DNA of 64,000 nt from Devosia ureilytica (lineage in GTDB: Bacteria > Pseudomonadota > Alphaproteobacteria > Rhizobiales > Devosiaceae), in NCBI RefSeq assembly GCF_024273195.1, contig NZ_JAMZCU010000003.1, positions 372,001 through 436,000 of the forward strand. The letters run 5' to 3'. Of the stretch, positions 55,873 through 64,000 are shown piece after piece. The notes beneath the pieces were generated by a model that searched no databases, had not been told where the DNA came from, and saw only the letters and a list, made by a program, of their open reading frames with translations. The number at the start of each line of letters is the position of its first letter. The first letter of the stretch is position 1. A program made the position numbers and the translations under genes.

Positions 55873-57345
55873 TTATTGAGCAACCTTCGCCACTGTCGCC
55901 CGCGCGCCTTCGTCAAACAGGCTCTCCAGATGGCCTACCACTGCTGTGCGGAAAACCGAATTGTCCGCCAGATCCGAGCCAAACACCTCGCTCAGCCCCA
56001 CCAGTCCCTCGAACAGTGCTTCCGCGTCATCCCCGGCATCGGCGGCAATGGCCATCATCTTGAGTGCATGGGGATCGCGCACGTCGATTTCGCTGCCATC
56101 CTCGGCCACGCCGGTCACATAGCGCATCCAGGCCGCGACCCCGAGCGCCAGCCGCTCGATCCCCTGCCCCGCCTTGAGCCGGTCGCGGATCGTCCCCAGC
56201 AGGCGCTGCGGCAACTTCTGGCTGCCGTCCATCGCAATCTGCCATGTGCGATGCTTCAGCGCCGGATTGCGGAACCGCTCCAGCAATTGATCCCGATAGG
56301 CCCCAAGGTCCACCCCCGGCATGTCGAGCGTCGGCATGGCCTCCTCGGTCATCAGCCCGTGGATCAACTTTACATAGGCCGCGTCGCCCATCACTTCGGC
56401 GATATATTCATAACCACCCAGATAGCCAGTATAGGCCATGGTCGAATGCGAGCCATTGAGCATGCGAAGCTTCATATGCTCGAACGGTTCCACATCTTTG
56501 ACCAATTGGGCACCAACCGTCTCGAAGGCCGGACGCCCCGATGGGAAATGATCCTCAATGACCCATTGAGTGAACGGCTCGGTCATGATCGGCCAAGCGT
56601 CTTCTGCCCCGATCAGCCCGGTCACTTCCGTCCTGTCGGCATCGGTTGTCGAGGGCACGATGCGATCCACCATGGTCGAGGGAAACGCCACCGTTTCCAC
56701 CCACTCGCCCAACGCGGCATCCCGCAGCGCCGCAAACTTGGTGACGATCCGCTTGGCGGTCTCGCCATTGTTGGGCAGGTTGTCGCAGCTCATCACCGTG
56801 AACGGGGCCACGCCTGCCGCCATGCGCCGCGCCAGCGCCTCCACCAGCATGCCCGGCGCCGATTTCGGTGTACCCGGATTGGCCAGGTCATGCACAATAT
56901 CGGCGTGCCGCTGATCCAGTTCCCCCGTTGCCGGGTCGTGGCAATAGCCCTTTTCGGTCACTGTCAGCGAGACAATGCGAATGGCCGGATCAGCCATCAG
57001 TGTCAGCAGGGCCTCGCGCTGCGTGTTTGCGTCCATTACCGACAGGATCGAGCCGATCACCCGTGGGTGCGTACCACCCGCATCGCGCACGGCAATCGTG
57101 TAAAGCCCGTCCTGCGGCTCCAGTGCCGCTTTTGTGTCGGGCCGCCTGAGACTTGCCCCCACAATCCCCCAGCTCGGATCACTGCCCAGGAGGTCATCGA
57201 CATAAACCGCCATATGTGCCCGGTGGAACGCCCCGATCCCCAGATGCACGATCCCCGGCGTCACCTTGGCCCGGTCATAGGCAGGAACGGCGATACCGCT
57301 GGTAAGATTGGCAAGGGTGCTCTGGCTGAGGCGCGGACTGGTCAC
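55873..57345 (-). CDS. mannitol-dehydrogenase-family oxidoreductase, fructuronate reductase candidate
   Basis: This 490-residue enzyme starts at GTG (57345) behind GGGAG; the open frame is 68 codons longer but overlaps the divergent promoter. The N-terminal Rossmann motif is IVHLGIGAFHRAHMAVY. The polyol-dehydrogenase signature KxxxxNxxH appears in MKLRMLNGSHSTMAYTGYLGG. FVxx-type acid TVTEKGYCHDPATGELD is also conserved. It is divergent from a KDG-kinase-like gene, which favours a UxuB role (fructuronate to mannonate) over mannitol oxidation. Confidence 0.85.
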   Translation of the reverse strand: MTSPRLSQSTLANLTSGIAVPAYDRAKVTPGIVHLGIGAFHRAHMAVYVDDLLGSDPSWGIVGASLRRPDTKAALEPQDGLYTIAVRDAGGTHPRVIGSILSVMDANTQREALLTLMADPAIRIVSLTVTEKGYCHDPATGELDQRHADIVHDLANPGTPKSAPGMLVEALARRMAAGVAPFTVMSCDNLPNNGETAKRIVTKFAALRDAALGEWVETVAFPSTMVDRIVPSTTDADRTEVTGLIGAEDAWPIMTEPFTQWVIEDHFPSGRPAFETVGAQLVKDVEPFEHMKLRMLNGSHSTMAYTGYLGGYEYIAEVMGDAAYVKLIHGLMTEEAMPTLDMPGVDLGAYRDQLLERFRNPALKHRTWQIAMDGSQKLPQRLLGTIRDRLKAGQGIERLALGVAAWMRYVTGVAEDGSEIDVRDPHALKMMAIAADAGDDAEALFEGLVGLSEVFGSDLADNSVFRTAVVGHLESLFDEGARATVAKVAQ

Positions 57346-57484
57346 GATGGTCTCCCGGATCGGCGCGCCCAAGTCATCTTGTATGGAAGTTTCGCGCGCG
57401 GTAGGAGCCTGTTTAATGTGAGGCCCTTGCCGGGGCAAGCCCGCACCGGCATAACCCGCATGGCATATTGGGAGGAAATCACTC

Positions 57485-58396
57485 GTGACCAGACGCATCG
57501 TCTCAATCGGGGAATGCATGATCGAGATGAGCGGCGGCGAAGATCGCACCTACCGCCTCGGCTATGCCGGCGACACGCTCAACTCCGCCTGGTATTTGCG
57601 GGCCCTGCTCGGCAAGGACTGGTCTGTCGATTATGTCACGGCGCTGGGCGAAGACCGCTACTCCAATGACATTCGTGCCTTTCTCGACGACAACAATATC
57701 GGCACCGGTCACATTCAGACCATCCCCGATCGTCGCCCCGGCCTCTACATGATCCATCAGGAAAAGGGCGACCGGCATTTCACTTATTGGCGCGACACCT
57801 CGGCTGCCAAGCTGTTGGCCGATGACAAGACTGCCCTCGCCAAGGCCGTTGAAGGCGCCGAACTGGTCTATTTCTCCGGCATTACTCTCGCGATCCTGGC
57901 TCCGCGCGCCCGCGGCCGCCTGCTCGGCGCCATCGTCAAGGCGCGCGACAATGGCGCAAAGATTGCCTTCGACACCAATCTCCGACCCGCCCTCTGGTCC
58001 TCACCCCGCGTCATGGCCGGTGTGCTCACCGCCGCTGCCAGCCTCTGCGATATCGTGCTGCCCACCCACACCGACGAGGCCCCGCTCTTTGGCGACAAGA
58101 CGGTAGACGATACCGCCGACCGCTATCTTGAACTCGGCGTCGAGGAGGTGGTGGTCAAGGACGGCAGCAAGGAAGCCCTGATCGCCACAGCCACCGAGCG
58201 CGTCCGCATCGCCCCGCCCGCCGGCGCCAAGGTCGTAGACGCCACCGGCGCAGGCGACAGCTTTAACGGCGCCTATCTCTCCGCCCGCCTCAACGGCAAA
58301 TCCCTCCGCGATGCCGCCGAAGCCGCTCACCGCACCGCCGGCATCGTCATCGGCCACAAGGGCGCCCTGGTGGATCCAAAATTGGTTCAGGCCTGA
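57485..58396 (+). CDS. kdgK: PfkB-family sugar kinase, 2-keto-3-deoxygluconate kinase type
   Basis: This 303-residue kinase starts at GTG (MTRRIVSIGECMIEMSGGE) behind GGGAGGAAA. The N-terminal substrate region has YRLGYAGDTLNSAWYLR, typical of KdgK, with LYMIHQEKGDRHFTYWR. The C-terminal PfkB signature DATGAGDSFNGAYL holds the catalytic Asp. It would phosphorylate KDG from hexuronate breakdown. The 139-base divergent gap with 55873-57345 must hold both promoters; no clear operator is seen. Confidence 0.88.
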   Translation: MTRRIVSIGECMIEMSGGEDRTYRLGYAGDTLNSAWYLRALLGKDWSVDYVTALGEDRYSNDIRAFLDDNNIGTGHIQTIPDRRPGLYMIHQEKGDRHFTYWRDTSAAKLLADDKTALAKAVEGAELVYFSGITLAILAPRARGRLLGAIVKARDNGAKIAFDTNLRPALWSSPRVMAGVLTAAASLCDIVLPTHTDEAPLFGDKTVDDTADRYLELGVEEVVVKDGSKEALIATATERVRIAPPAGAKVVDATGAGDSFNGAYLSARLNGKSLRDAAEAAHRTAGIVIGHKGALVDPKLVQA

Positions 58397-58402
58397 AGCG
58401 AC

Positions 58403-58519
58403 CACCCCCTCCCAACCTCCCCCTGAAGAAGGGGGAGGAGCAGATCGTGCAGGCTCCAGCGCTTGTGACAAACTCGATCCATCCCTCCCCCTTCTTCAGG
58501 GGGAGGTTAGGTGGGGGTG
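58403..58519. repeat. long inverted repeat of CCTCCCCCTGAAGAAGGGGGAGG type
   Basis: Two arms of about 37 bases (58403-58439 and 58483-58519) are nearly perfect inverted copies. Each is itself a palindrome (CCTCCCCCT-GAAG-AAGGGGGAGG core). The unit lies between kdgK and the nucleotidase promoter, may end kdgK transcription, and is typical of dispersed alphaproteobacterial BIME-like elements. Confidence 0.8.
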
Positions 58520-58550
58520 CGCCCCGTCCGGCGCGCATAACAGCGCATCA

Positions 58551-58568
58551 CCGTCATCAAACTGTCAT
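58551..58568 (+). promoter_or_regulatory. Pho box upstream of the nucleotidase gene
   Basis: CCGTCAT (58551-58557), spacer CAAA, CTGTCAT (58562-58568): one mismatch from the PhoB consensus with exact 11-base spacing. A -10-like TTCATA lies about 23 bases further on (58591-58596). This places the next gene in the phosphate-starvation regulon. Confidence 0.85.
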
Positions 58569-58630
58569 AAATTGACCAGTCGGTAAAAACTTCATAGCGT
58601 CACCACCCAGCCGTCATGCCAGCGTCACCT

Positions 58631-58716
58631 CCGGGGGGCATGAGCGGCAATGCTCCCCGTGGACGGGGAAGCGCCAAGAACCGGCCGAAAGCCGGCAGCC
58701 GGGAGCACGCCCCCGG
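58631..58716 (+). ncRNA. structured 5' leader of the nucleotidase gene
   Basis: An outer stem CCGGGGGGC (58631-58639) / GCCCCCGG (58709-58716) encloses hairpin CCCCG-TGGA-CGGGG (58655-58668, extendable) and hairpin CCGGC-CGAAA-GCCGG (58681-58695). An alternative pairing TGCTCCC (58651-58657) / GGGAGCA (58701-58707) excludes the first hairpin. This suggests a regulatory leader; no known riboswitch class is recognised. It ends 28 bases before the start codon. Confidence 0.5.
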
Positions 58717-58744
58717 CCAAGCGGCACTTCATTTGGAGACGATC

Positions 58745-60730
58745 ATGAACTTCTTCCCATCCATATCCCGGCGCAGCTTCCTCGCCGGCTCGGCCAGCGT
58801 CGGTGCCATGGTCGCAATGCACCCGTTCGCCGTCATGGCCCAGGCCAATCAGGCGCATCTGCGCATCATCGAGACGACCGATATCCACGTCGCCATCCTG
58901 CCCTATGACTATTATGCCGACGCCCCCAACGACACCATGGGCCTGGCGCGCACCGCGGCGATCATCGAAGAAATCCGCGCCGAAGCCGGCAATGCCGTGC
59001 TCTTTGACAATGGCGACCTGATCCAGGGCAACCCCATGGGCGACTACATGGCCTATGAAAAGGGCCTCAACCAGGGCGACATCCACCCCGCCGTCGCCGC
59101 GCTCAACACGCTCGGCTATGACGCCGCGACCCTGGGCAATCACGAATTCAACTATGGTCTGGAATTCCTCGACCGCGCCCTCGAAGGCGCTAATTTCCCG
59201 CTGGTTTCGGCCAATCTGGTGCGCGGTACCGAGCTGGGCGAAGACCCGACCAATGACGACACTTACCTCTCGCCCTACCGCATTTTCGATAAGGAACTGA
59301 CCGACGGCTCGGGCGCCAAGCACACCATCAAGATTGGCGTCATCGGCTTCCTGCCGCCCCAGATCCTGACCTGGGACGCGACCCACCTCACCGGCAAGGT
59401 CGTGGTGCGCGACATCGTCGAGGCTGCCCAGGCCTGGGTGCCGAAAATGCGCGAAGAAGGCGTCGACATCATCGTGGCACTCTCCCACTCCGGCATCACC
59501 GGCGGCGAACATGTCCCCGGTATGGAAAATGCCTCGCTGCAGCTGGCAGCGGTTGAGGGTATCGATGTGGTCCTCACCGGCCACCACCACCTCGTCTTCC
59601 CCGGCCCGAACTACGAGGGCATCGAGGGCGTGGATACGGTCGCCGGCACCCTCAATGGCAAGCCAGCCGTCATGCCCGGCTTCTGGGGCTCGCATATGGG
59701 TCTGGTCGACCTGCTCCTCGAAGTCGATGCCGATGGCAAGTGGACTGTCGCCTCGCACACATCCGAGGCGCGCCCCATCGTCGAGCGCGTCGACAACAAG
59801 AACGTCCCCACGGTCGAGTCCGTGGCTACCGTCGAAGAAGCCGTGGCCGCCGAACACCAGGAAACGCTCGACTACATCCGCCGCCCGGTCGGTGAAACGG
59901 CAGCACCGCTGCATTCCTACTTCGCGCTCGTCGCCGACGACCCATCCGTGCAGATCGTTTCCCAGGCCCAGTCCTGGTACATCGAGCAGATGATGAAGGG
60001 CACTGAATGGGAAAGCCTGCCGATCCTGTCGGCTGCGGCCCCCTTCAAGGCCGGTGGCCGTGGCGGCCCGGAATACTACACCGACGTTCCGGTGGGCCCT
60101 GTCGCCATCAAGAACGTGGCCGACCTCTACCTCTATCCCAACACCATCCAGGCTCTGGTCATCACCGGCGCTGACGTGAAAAACTGGCTCGAACGTTCGG
60201 CCGGCATCTTCAATCAGGTCGAGGCCGGCGCCACCGACGCCGCGCTCATCAACCCTGACTTCCCCTCCTACAATTTCGACGTGATCGACGGGGTGACCTA
60301 CAAGATCGACCTCACCCAGCCCTCCAAATATTCCTCGGATGGCAAGGAAGAGATCAATCCCGATGCCAACCGCATCATCGATCTGATGTTCGATGGTGCT
60401 CCCATCGACCCGGCAGCCAAGTTCGTCATCGCCTCGAACAATTATCGCGCGGGCGGCGGCGGCTCATTCCCGGGCACCGGTGCCGCCAACATCATCTTCA
60501 TCGGCCCCGATACCAATCGCGACATCATCGTGCGTTTCATCATCGAAAACGGCACGATCAATCCAAAAGCCGATAGCAATTGGTCGCTCGCCCCGATTGG
60601 CGACACCACCGTGTTGTTCGCTACCGGCCCCAAGGCCGCCGACAAGGTGGCCGATGTCACCGCCGTCAGTATCGAAGCGACCGGGGAAACCGATGAGCTC
60701 GGTTTCGGCATCTACCGCATCACGCTCTGA
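58745..60730 (+). CDS. cpdB: bifunctional 2',3'-cyclic-nucleotide phosphodiesterase/3'-nucleotidase, Tat-exported
   Basis: This 661-residue periplasmic enzyme starts at [20 protein letters not shown] behind GGAG; the open frame upstream is the structured leader. SRRSFLAGS is a twin-arginine signal. Metallophosphatase motifs are [43 protein letters not shown] and LTGHHHLVF. The C-terminal 5'-nucleotidase domain ends near [15 protein letters not shown]. It frees phosphate from nucleotides, which suits its Pho box at 58551. Confidence 0.92.
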   Translation: MNFFPSISRRSFLAGSASVGAMVAMHPFAVMAQANQAHLRIIETTDIHVAILPYDYYADAPNDTMGLARTAAIIEEIRAEAGNAVLFDNGDLIQGNPMGDYMAYEKGLNQGDIHPAVAALNTLGYDAATLGNHEFNYGLEFLDRALEGANFPLVSANLVRGTELGEDPTNDDTYLSPYRIFDKELTDGSGAKHTIKIGVIGFLPPQILTWDATHLTGKVVVRDIVEAAQAWVPKMREEGVDIIVALSHSGITGGEHVPGMENASLQLAAVEGIDVVLTGHHHLVFPGPNYEGIEGVDTVAGTLNGKPAVMPGFWGSHMGLVDLLLEVDADGKWTVASHTSEARPIVERVDNKNVPTVESVATVEEAVAAEHQETLDYIRRPVGETAAPLHSYFALVADDPSVQIVSQAQSWYIEQMMKGTEWESLPILSAAAPFKAGGRGGPEYYTDVPVGPVAIKNVADLYLYPNTIQALVITGADVKNWLERSAGIFNQVEAGATDAALINPDFPSYNFDVIDGVTYKIDLTQPSKYSSDGKEEINPDANRIIDLMFDGAPIDPAAKFVIASNNYRAGGGGSFPGTGAANIIFIGPDTNRDIIVRFIIENGTINPKADSNWSLAPIGDTTVLFATGPKAADKVADVTAVSIEATGETDELGFGIYRITL

Positions 60731-60746
60731 TCGCCTGCATAACGAG

Positions 60747-60776
60747 AAAGGGCGCCCAAGGGCGCCCTTTCCTTAA
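60747..60776. terminator. bidirectional terminator between convergent genes
   Basis: AAAGGGCGCCC pairs with GGGCGCCCTTT around AA, followed by CCTTAAAAA, with AAAG on the other side giving a T-run in the reverse direction. It serves cpdB and possibly the minus-strand small gene. Confidence 0.85.
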
Positions 60777-60792
60777 AAACCATCAGACCAGT

Positions 60793-60990
60793 CTACTGCC
60801 CGTCCGGCGCCACATCGACGCTGACGGCCGGCACATCGACATCGACGGTTCCACCGCCGCTGCCGTCACCATTGAAGAAAACCAGGTAGAGGATGACCAG
60901 AAGGGCCACCACAACGACCACACCGATAATGGCGCCAGCGCCGCTCCCGCCGCGGTCAACAATAACGGTTTCACGATCCGGATCAGACAT
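60793..60990 (-). CDS. small single-pass membrane protein (65 aa), paralogue of 38989-39384
   Basis: The protein starts at MSDPDRETVIVDRGG behind a strong AAAGGAGG site, not at the longer upstream frame. One membrane helix (about 19-39: AIIGVVVVVALLVILYLVF) is followed by GGGTVDVDVPAVSVDV. The pattern and several words match the first half of the protein at 38989. An EcfG-type promoter lies upstream on the same strand. Confidence 0.78.
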   Translation of the reverse strand: MSDPDRETVIVDRGGSGAGAIIGVVVVVALLVILYLVFFNGDGSGGGTVDVDVPAVSVDVAPDGQ

Positions 60991-61018
60991 TCCATGCCTC
61001 CTTTGGCTGTGGCAAAAG

Positions 61019-61044
61019 AACGACAATGTGTGGCTCACGGTTCC
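61019..61044 (-). promoter_or_regulatory. EcfG-type general stress promoter (minus strand)
   Basis: On the minus strand GGAAC (61044-61040) and CGTT (61022-61019) are 17 bases apart. It lies 29 bases before the 65-residue membrane protein start. Confidence 0.72.
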
Positions 61045-61084
61045 GAAGCGCCGCAAAACCAATATTTCGGGGGGATTGGAACGC

Positions 61085-62065
61085 GTGAAGCGACTGACGA
61101 CAATTCTGGCGATGGCTCTCCTGCTTATGCCGGCGGCCCATGGCGAAGTCCCGCTCACTGGCAGGTTTTCAGCATTGGAGGCCTGCCCCGCTTTCCAGTC
61201 GATCAGCCGCCAGACCAATCCCGGCAATGTCGTCTTGGAGCCGGGCCAGACTTACGACCTCCTCGCCGCCAACAAGACGCCGCCAACCCATTTCTGGATT
61301 GTGGTGCCCGGCGCTGAACCGGACCGGCGCTGGGTCGAGATCGCCTGTGGCACCACGGACGTTGCTCTTGCTCCGGCGCACGACGCACCCACCGCTCCGC
61401 AAGCCTACCGCGGCACCCAATATGTCCTCGCCGTAAACTGGCAACCGGCCTTTTGCGAAACCGCCGAGCACATCCGCGAATGCCGCAATCAGCGCCCCAA
61501 TGCCTTCGAGGCGACCAATTTCACCCTGCACGGCCTCTGGCCGCAACCGCGTGACAATGAATATTGCGACGTCTCCCAGCGCGATCTCTGGGCCAGCCGC
61601 GACGGCCGCTGGCGCGACCTGCCGCAATTGGACCTGACCATCGCGCTGCGCCGCGATCTCGACATGGTCATGCCCGGCAGCCTCTCCGGCCTCGATCGCC
61701 ACGAATGGATCAAGCACGGCACCTGTTATGGCGCCGATCAACGCGAATATTATGCCGACGCGCTCGACCTGATGCTGGCGCTCAATACTTCCAGCGTCGC
61801 CGAACTCTTTGCCGCCAACATCGGCAAGCGCCTGACCCTCGATCAGATCCGCACCGCTTTCGACACATCCTTCGGACTCGGCACGGGCGACCGTGTCAGC
61901 CTCGATTGCGCCCAGGACGGCAACCGTACCCTGATCACCGAACTGCAAATCAATCTCACCGGCGCCATCACTGGCCCCGACGATTTTGCCGCGCTTATGC
62001 TCGCCGCTGACCCCGCAGGCAGCGACTGCCGCTCAGGTCAGGTCGATGCGGTTGGGCTTCGCTAG
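61085..62065 (+). CDS. ribonuclease T2-family secreted RNase
   Basis: This 326-residue enzyme starts at GTG (MKRLTTILAMALLLMPAAHG) with a signal peptide of about 20 residues. The two catalytic segments are complete: FTLHGLWPQPRDN and HEWIKHGTCYG, with their histidines. Cysteines through the domain (YCDV, GTCYG, LDCAQ, SDCRS) fit secretion. The N-terminal extension (about 21-110) precedes the catalytic domain. It could feed nucleotides to CpdB, though they are convergently arranged with a gene between. Confidence 0.9.
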   Translation: MKRLTTILAMALLLMPAAHGEVPLTGRFSALEACPAFQSISRQTNPGNVVLEPGQTYDLLAANKTPPTHFWIVVPGAEPDRRWVEIACGTTDVALAPAHDAPTAPQAYRGTQYVLAVNWQPAFCETAEHIRECRNQRPNAFEATNFTLHGLWPQPRDNEYCDVSQRDLWASRDGRWRDLPQLDLTIALRRDLDMVMPGSLSGLDRHEWIKHGTCYGADQREYYADALDLMLALNTSSVAELFAANIGKRLTLDQIRTAFDTSFGLGTGDRVSLDCAQDGNRTLITELQINLTGAITGPDDFAALMLAADPAGSDCRSGQVDAVGLR

Positions 62066-62133
62066 CCTGCTGTCCTCATTCTCATCGCCCCTTGCGGACG
62101 AGGTCACTATGAGCGCCAGACGCTCGCCGCTTG

Positions 62134-62574
62134 CTAGTCTACCCTGTCCAACCGCTCTCGCAGCGCCAGCAGTTCGAGTCGCAGCGCCTCGGCGCCCGCC
62201 TGGCTCAACCCGGTTCCTTTGGCAACGGCCAGCGGAACGGCCTCGGCCCGCTGCTTGAGCGCCCGCCCATCGGCCGTGAGACGAATGCGTACCTGCCGCT
62301 CATCCTCGTCGTCGCGCTGACGCTGCACCAAACCGCGCGCCTCAAGCCGCTTGATCAGCGGGGTGATGGTTCCTGAATCGAGGAACAACCGCTCGCCCAG
62401 CGCTTTTACCGTCAGGTTGTCCCTCTCCCACAGCACGAGGAACACCAGATATTGCGGATAGGTCAGGTCCAGCGCATCAAGCCGCGGCTTATAAAACCGC
62501 GTGAAGGCATGTCCCGCCGAATACACGGCAAAGCATAACATCTGGTCGATTGTCGGCATCGGATTTCCGGTCAT
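62134..62574 (-). CDS. ohrR: MarR-family organic-peroxide sensor OhrR
   Basis: This 146-residue repressor starts at [13 protein letters not shown] behind AGGT. The sensing Cys is in [19 protein letters not shown] (about 13), the peroxidatic Cys of OhrR. The winged helix includes [30 protein letters not shown] and [12 protein letters not shown]. It is divergent from ohr, with its operator between them. Confidence 0.92.
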   Translation of the reverse strand: MTGNPMPTIDQMLCFAVYSAGHAFTRFYKPRLDALDLTYPQYLVFLVLWERDNLTVKALGERLFLDSGTITPLIKRLEARGLVQRQRDDEDERQVRIRLTADGRALKQRAEAVPLAVAKGTGLSQAGAEALRLELLALRERLDRVD

Positions 62575-62621
62575 CCCGTACCTCGCTCTTTCATCAAATC
62601 TAACACACAAAATTCTATTGC

Positions 62622-62638
62622 GCACAATTTAATTGTGC
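62622..62638. promoter_or_regulatory. OhrR operator
   Basis: GCACAATT-T-AATTGTGC is a perfect 17-base palindrome centred in the divergent ohrR/ohr region, matching the AATT-centred OhrR box. It lies 38 bases before ohr and should block both promoters until organic peroxide oxidises OhrR. Confidence 0.82.
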
Positions 62639-62675
62639 CCTATTTACCCTGCATCACCAGCAAGGAATACCTCTC

Positions 62676-63128
62676 ATGAGCATCAAGTCAGCCCTCTACA
62701 CCGCCCATGCCCACACCACGGGTGGCCGCACCGGCACCAGCCAGACCGACGATGGTCGGCTCAACGTCACGCTGGACACACCCCGGGCCATGGGCGGCAA
62801 TGATGGCCCCGGCACCAATCCCGAGCAGCTCTTCGCCGCTGGTTATTCGGCCTGTTTCCTGGGCGCCCTCAAGGCTGTCGCCCGTGGCGAAAAGATCAGG
62901 ATTCCCGACGAGACCACCATCGACGCTGCCGTTTCCTTCGGCGAGAACGCCAGGGGTGCCGGCTTTAGCCTCGCGGTCGAGCTCAAGGTGACCATTCCCG
63001 GTTTCGAGCCAGCCCAGGCCGAGGATCTGGTCCACAAGGCCCACCAGATCTGCCCCTATTCCAACGCCACGCGGGGCAATGTCGATGTCAAGTTGACGAT
63101 CGTTGAAGAGGCCCTCGCCTTCGCCTGA
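62676..63128 (+). CDS. ohr: organic hydroperoxide resistance protein Ohr
   Basis: This 150-residue thiol peroxidase of the OsmC family detoxifies organic and fatty-acid hydroperoxides. The two catalytic cysteines are in AAGYSACFLGALK (about 60) and HQICPYSNATRGN (about 126). The Ohr signature TNPEQLFAAGYSACF distinguishes it from OsmC. Regulated by the divergent OhrR. Confidence 0.95.
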   Translation: MSIKSALYTAHAHTTGGRTGTSQTDDGRLNVTLDTPRAMGGNDGPGTNPEQLFAAGYSACFLGALKAVARGEKIRIPDETTIDAAVSFGENARGAGFSLAVELKVTIPGFEPAQAEDLVHKAHQICPYSNATRGNVDVKLTIVEEALAFA

Positions 63129-63206
63129 TCCATTTCGTTAACGATTGCCGTTCATCGGCCCGAAAGGGCGGCGAGGATAGCGTCTCCACCCACACTGGAG
63201 CCCGCC

Positions 63207-63959
63207 ATGCCCGCCGCCCTTGCCATTTCCGGCCTCGCCAAATCCTTCGACCGCCCTGTGGTCAAGAGTGTCGATCTCACCATCCGGCCAGGCGAATTCT
63301 ATGCCCTGCTCGGCCCCAATGGTGCGGGCAAGACCACCATCCTGCGCATGGTCGCGGGGCTGCTAAAACCCGACGCAGGCGCGATTTCCATCTTCGGCAT
63401 CGACGCCCTTGCCGATCCGGTTGCCGCCAAGCAGCGCATGGCGTGGGTCTCGGATGAACCCATGGTCTACGACCGCCTCACCCCGCTCGAATACCTCGAT
63501 TTCGTCGCCGGCCTCTGGCAGGTCGAGCCCGCCCGCGCTCGCGCGGCCGCCCACGAACTCGTGGACTGGCTGGGCTTGCGCCCTCATGCCAATGAACTGT
63601 GCGGCGGTTTCTCCAAGGGCATGCTGCAAAAGGTCGCCCTGGCCGGAGCCCTGGTCCACGATCCGCAACTGATCATTCTCGACGAACCCCTTACGGGCCT
63701 GGACGCCGGCTCGGCGCGACAGGTCAAGGACGTGCTGCGCCAACGCACCGCGTCGGGCGTCACCGTCATCATGACCACCCATATTCTCGAAGTGGCCGAA
63801 CGCATGGCCGAGCGTATCGGCGTCATCGCGGAGGGGCGTCTCATCGCCGAAGGCACGCTGGCCGAGCTGCGCACCCGCATCGGTCGTGAAACCACGCTGG
63901 AGGAAATTTTCCTCGACCTGGTCGCTGAGGGAACCGAGCAGGGGCAGGACGCCGCGTGA
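63207..63959 (+). CDS. ABC transporter ATP-binding protein (exporter type)
   Basis: This 250-residue ATPase has Walker A GPNGAGKTT (about 35-43), signature GGFSKGMLQKVALAGAL, Walker B LIILDEPLTGLD and MTTHILEVAERMAERIG. The SKG form of the signature and the short length mark a CcmA/YhaP-type exporter. A permease gene follows with GTGA overlap. Substrate unknown. Confidence 0.92.
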   Translation: MPAALAISGLAKSFDRPVVKSVDLTIRPGEFYALLGPNGAGKTTILRMVAGLLKPDAGAISIFGIDALADPVAAKQRMAWVSDEPMVYDRLTPLEYLDFVAGLWQVEPARARAAAHELVDWLGLRPHANELCGGFSKGMLQKVALAGALVHDPQLIILDEPLTGLDAGSARQVKDVLRQRTASGVTVIMTTHILEVAERMAERIGVIAEGRLIAEGTLAELRTRIGRETTLEEIFLDLVAEGTEQGQDAA

Positions 63960-64000
63960 ACCTCGCCCCCGCATCCCTGCCCTGGCTGGCCGCCCACGAA
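63956..64000 (+). CDS. start of an ABC transporter permease gene (partial)
   Basis: GTG overlaps the ATPase stop in GTGA and opens MNLAPASLPWLAAHE, running off the window. The position and WLAAHE (compare the usual LAHELR start) suggest the membrane partner of 63207-63959. Confidence 0.6.
   Translation, partial: MNLAPASLPWLAAHE

Overview
The window reads as chromosomal DNA of an alphaproteobacterium of the order Hyphomicrobiales, most probably Devosia or a close relative. This rests on gene style (GC-rich, tightly overlapping operons), the housekeeping cluster (dnaG, rpoD, carA, yqeY), alphaproteobacterial PstC/PstA forms, EcfG-type stress promoters (GGAAC-N16/17-CGTT) and typical alphaproteobacterial palindromic repeats. 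No database search was possible, so the genus is an inference.

Region 1 (1-18.8 kb) is devoted to plant-sugar uptake and catabolism. A CUT1 sugar ABC transporter (binding-protein end, two permeases, ATPase) is followed by a minus-strand operon: an Opp/Dpp-type binding protein, two permeases, two ATPases, two tandem DUF5060/DUF4038 (GH140-like) proteins and a decayed nucleoside-hydrolase-like fragment. Then come a DeoR regulator and a divergent operon of split transketolase, FGGY kinase, TIM-barrel sugar isomerase and a nucleoside-hydrolase-fold protein. Split transketolase + FGGY kinase + TIM-barrel isomerase is the gene set of the transketolase route for D-apiose, and GH140 is the apiosidase family, so I propose an apioside uptake and degradation locus. 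This is the most interesting content of the window.

Region 2 (18.9-24.2 kb) holds a DUF6894 protein, a secreted PGQ-repeat protein behind an EcfG-type promoter, an unlisted small membrane ORF, a PepSY-like protein with a response regulator and histidine kinase, a tRNA-Ile2(CAU) gene and an IclR regulator. Region 3 (24.2-30.9 kb) is the pstS-pstC-pstA-pstB-phoU-phoB operon behind an array of Pho-box units; no phoR is adjacent. A truncated GIY-YIG gene follows.

Region 4 (31.2-42.4 kb) contains a probable Weimberg-type pair (FAH-family dehydratase and a semialdehyde dehydrogenase), SIMPL, YjbQ and TauE proteins, an OmpA-family protein and a small membrane protein (both behind EcfG-type promoters), a TerB/DUF533 protein, QueF, HlyU and DUF2442 proteins. 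Region 5 (42.4-53.2 kb) is the core cluster rpoD, dnaG, yqeY, carA, interrupted by a GH5-like hydrolase, an HdeD protein, an MFS transporter and a diguanylate cyclase.

Region 6 (53.3-64 kb) carries a two-domain glycosyltransferase, a neutral zinc metallopeptidase, a divergent mannitol-dehydrogenase-family enzyme and KDG kinase-like pair, a Tat-exported cyclic phosphodiesterase/nucleotidase with a consensus Pho box and a structured leader, another small membrane protein with an EcfG-type promoter, RNase T2, the divergent ohrR/ohr pair with its palindromic operator, and the start of an ABC exporter. Three recurring regulatory themes link distant parts of the window: phosphate starvation (pst and the nucleotidase), general stress (four EcfG-type promoters) and sugar-responsive operons.
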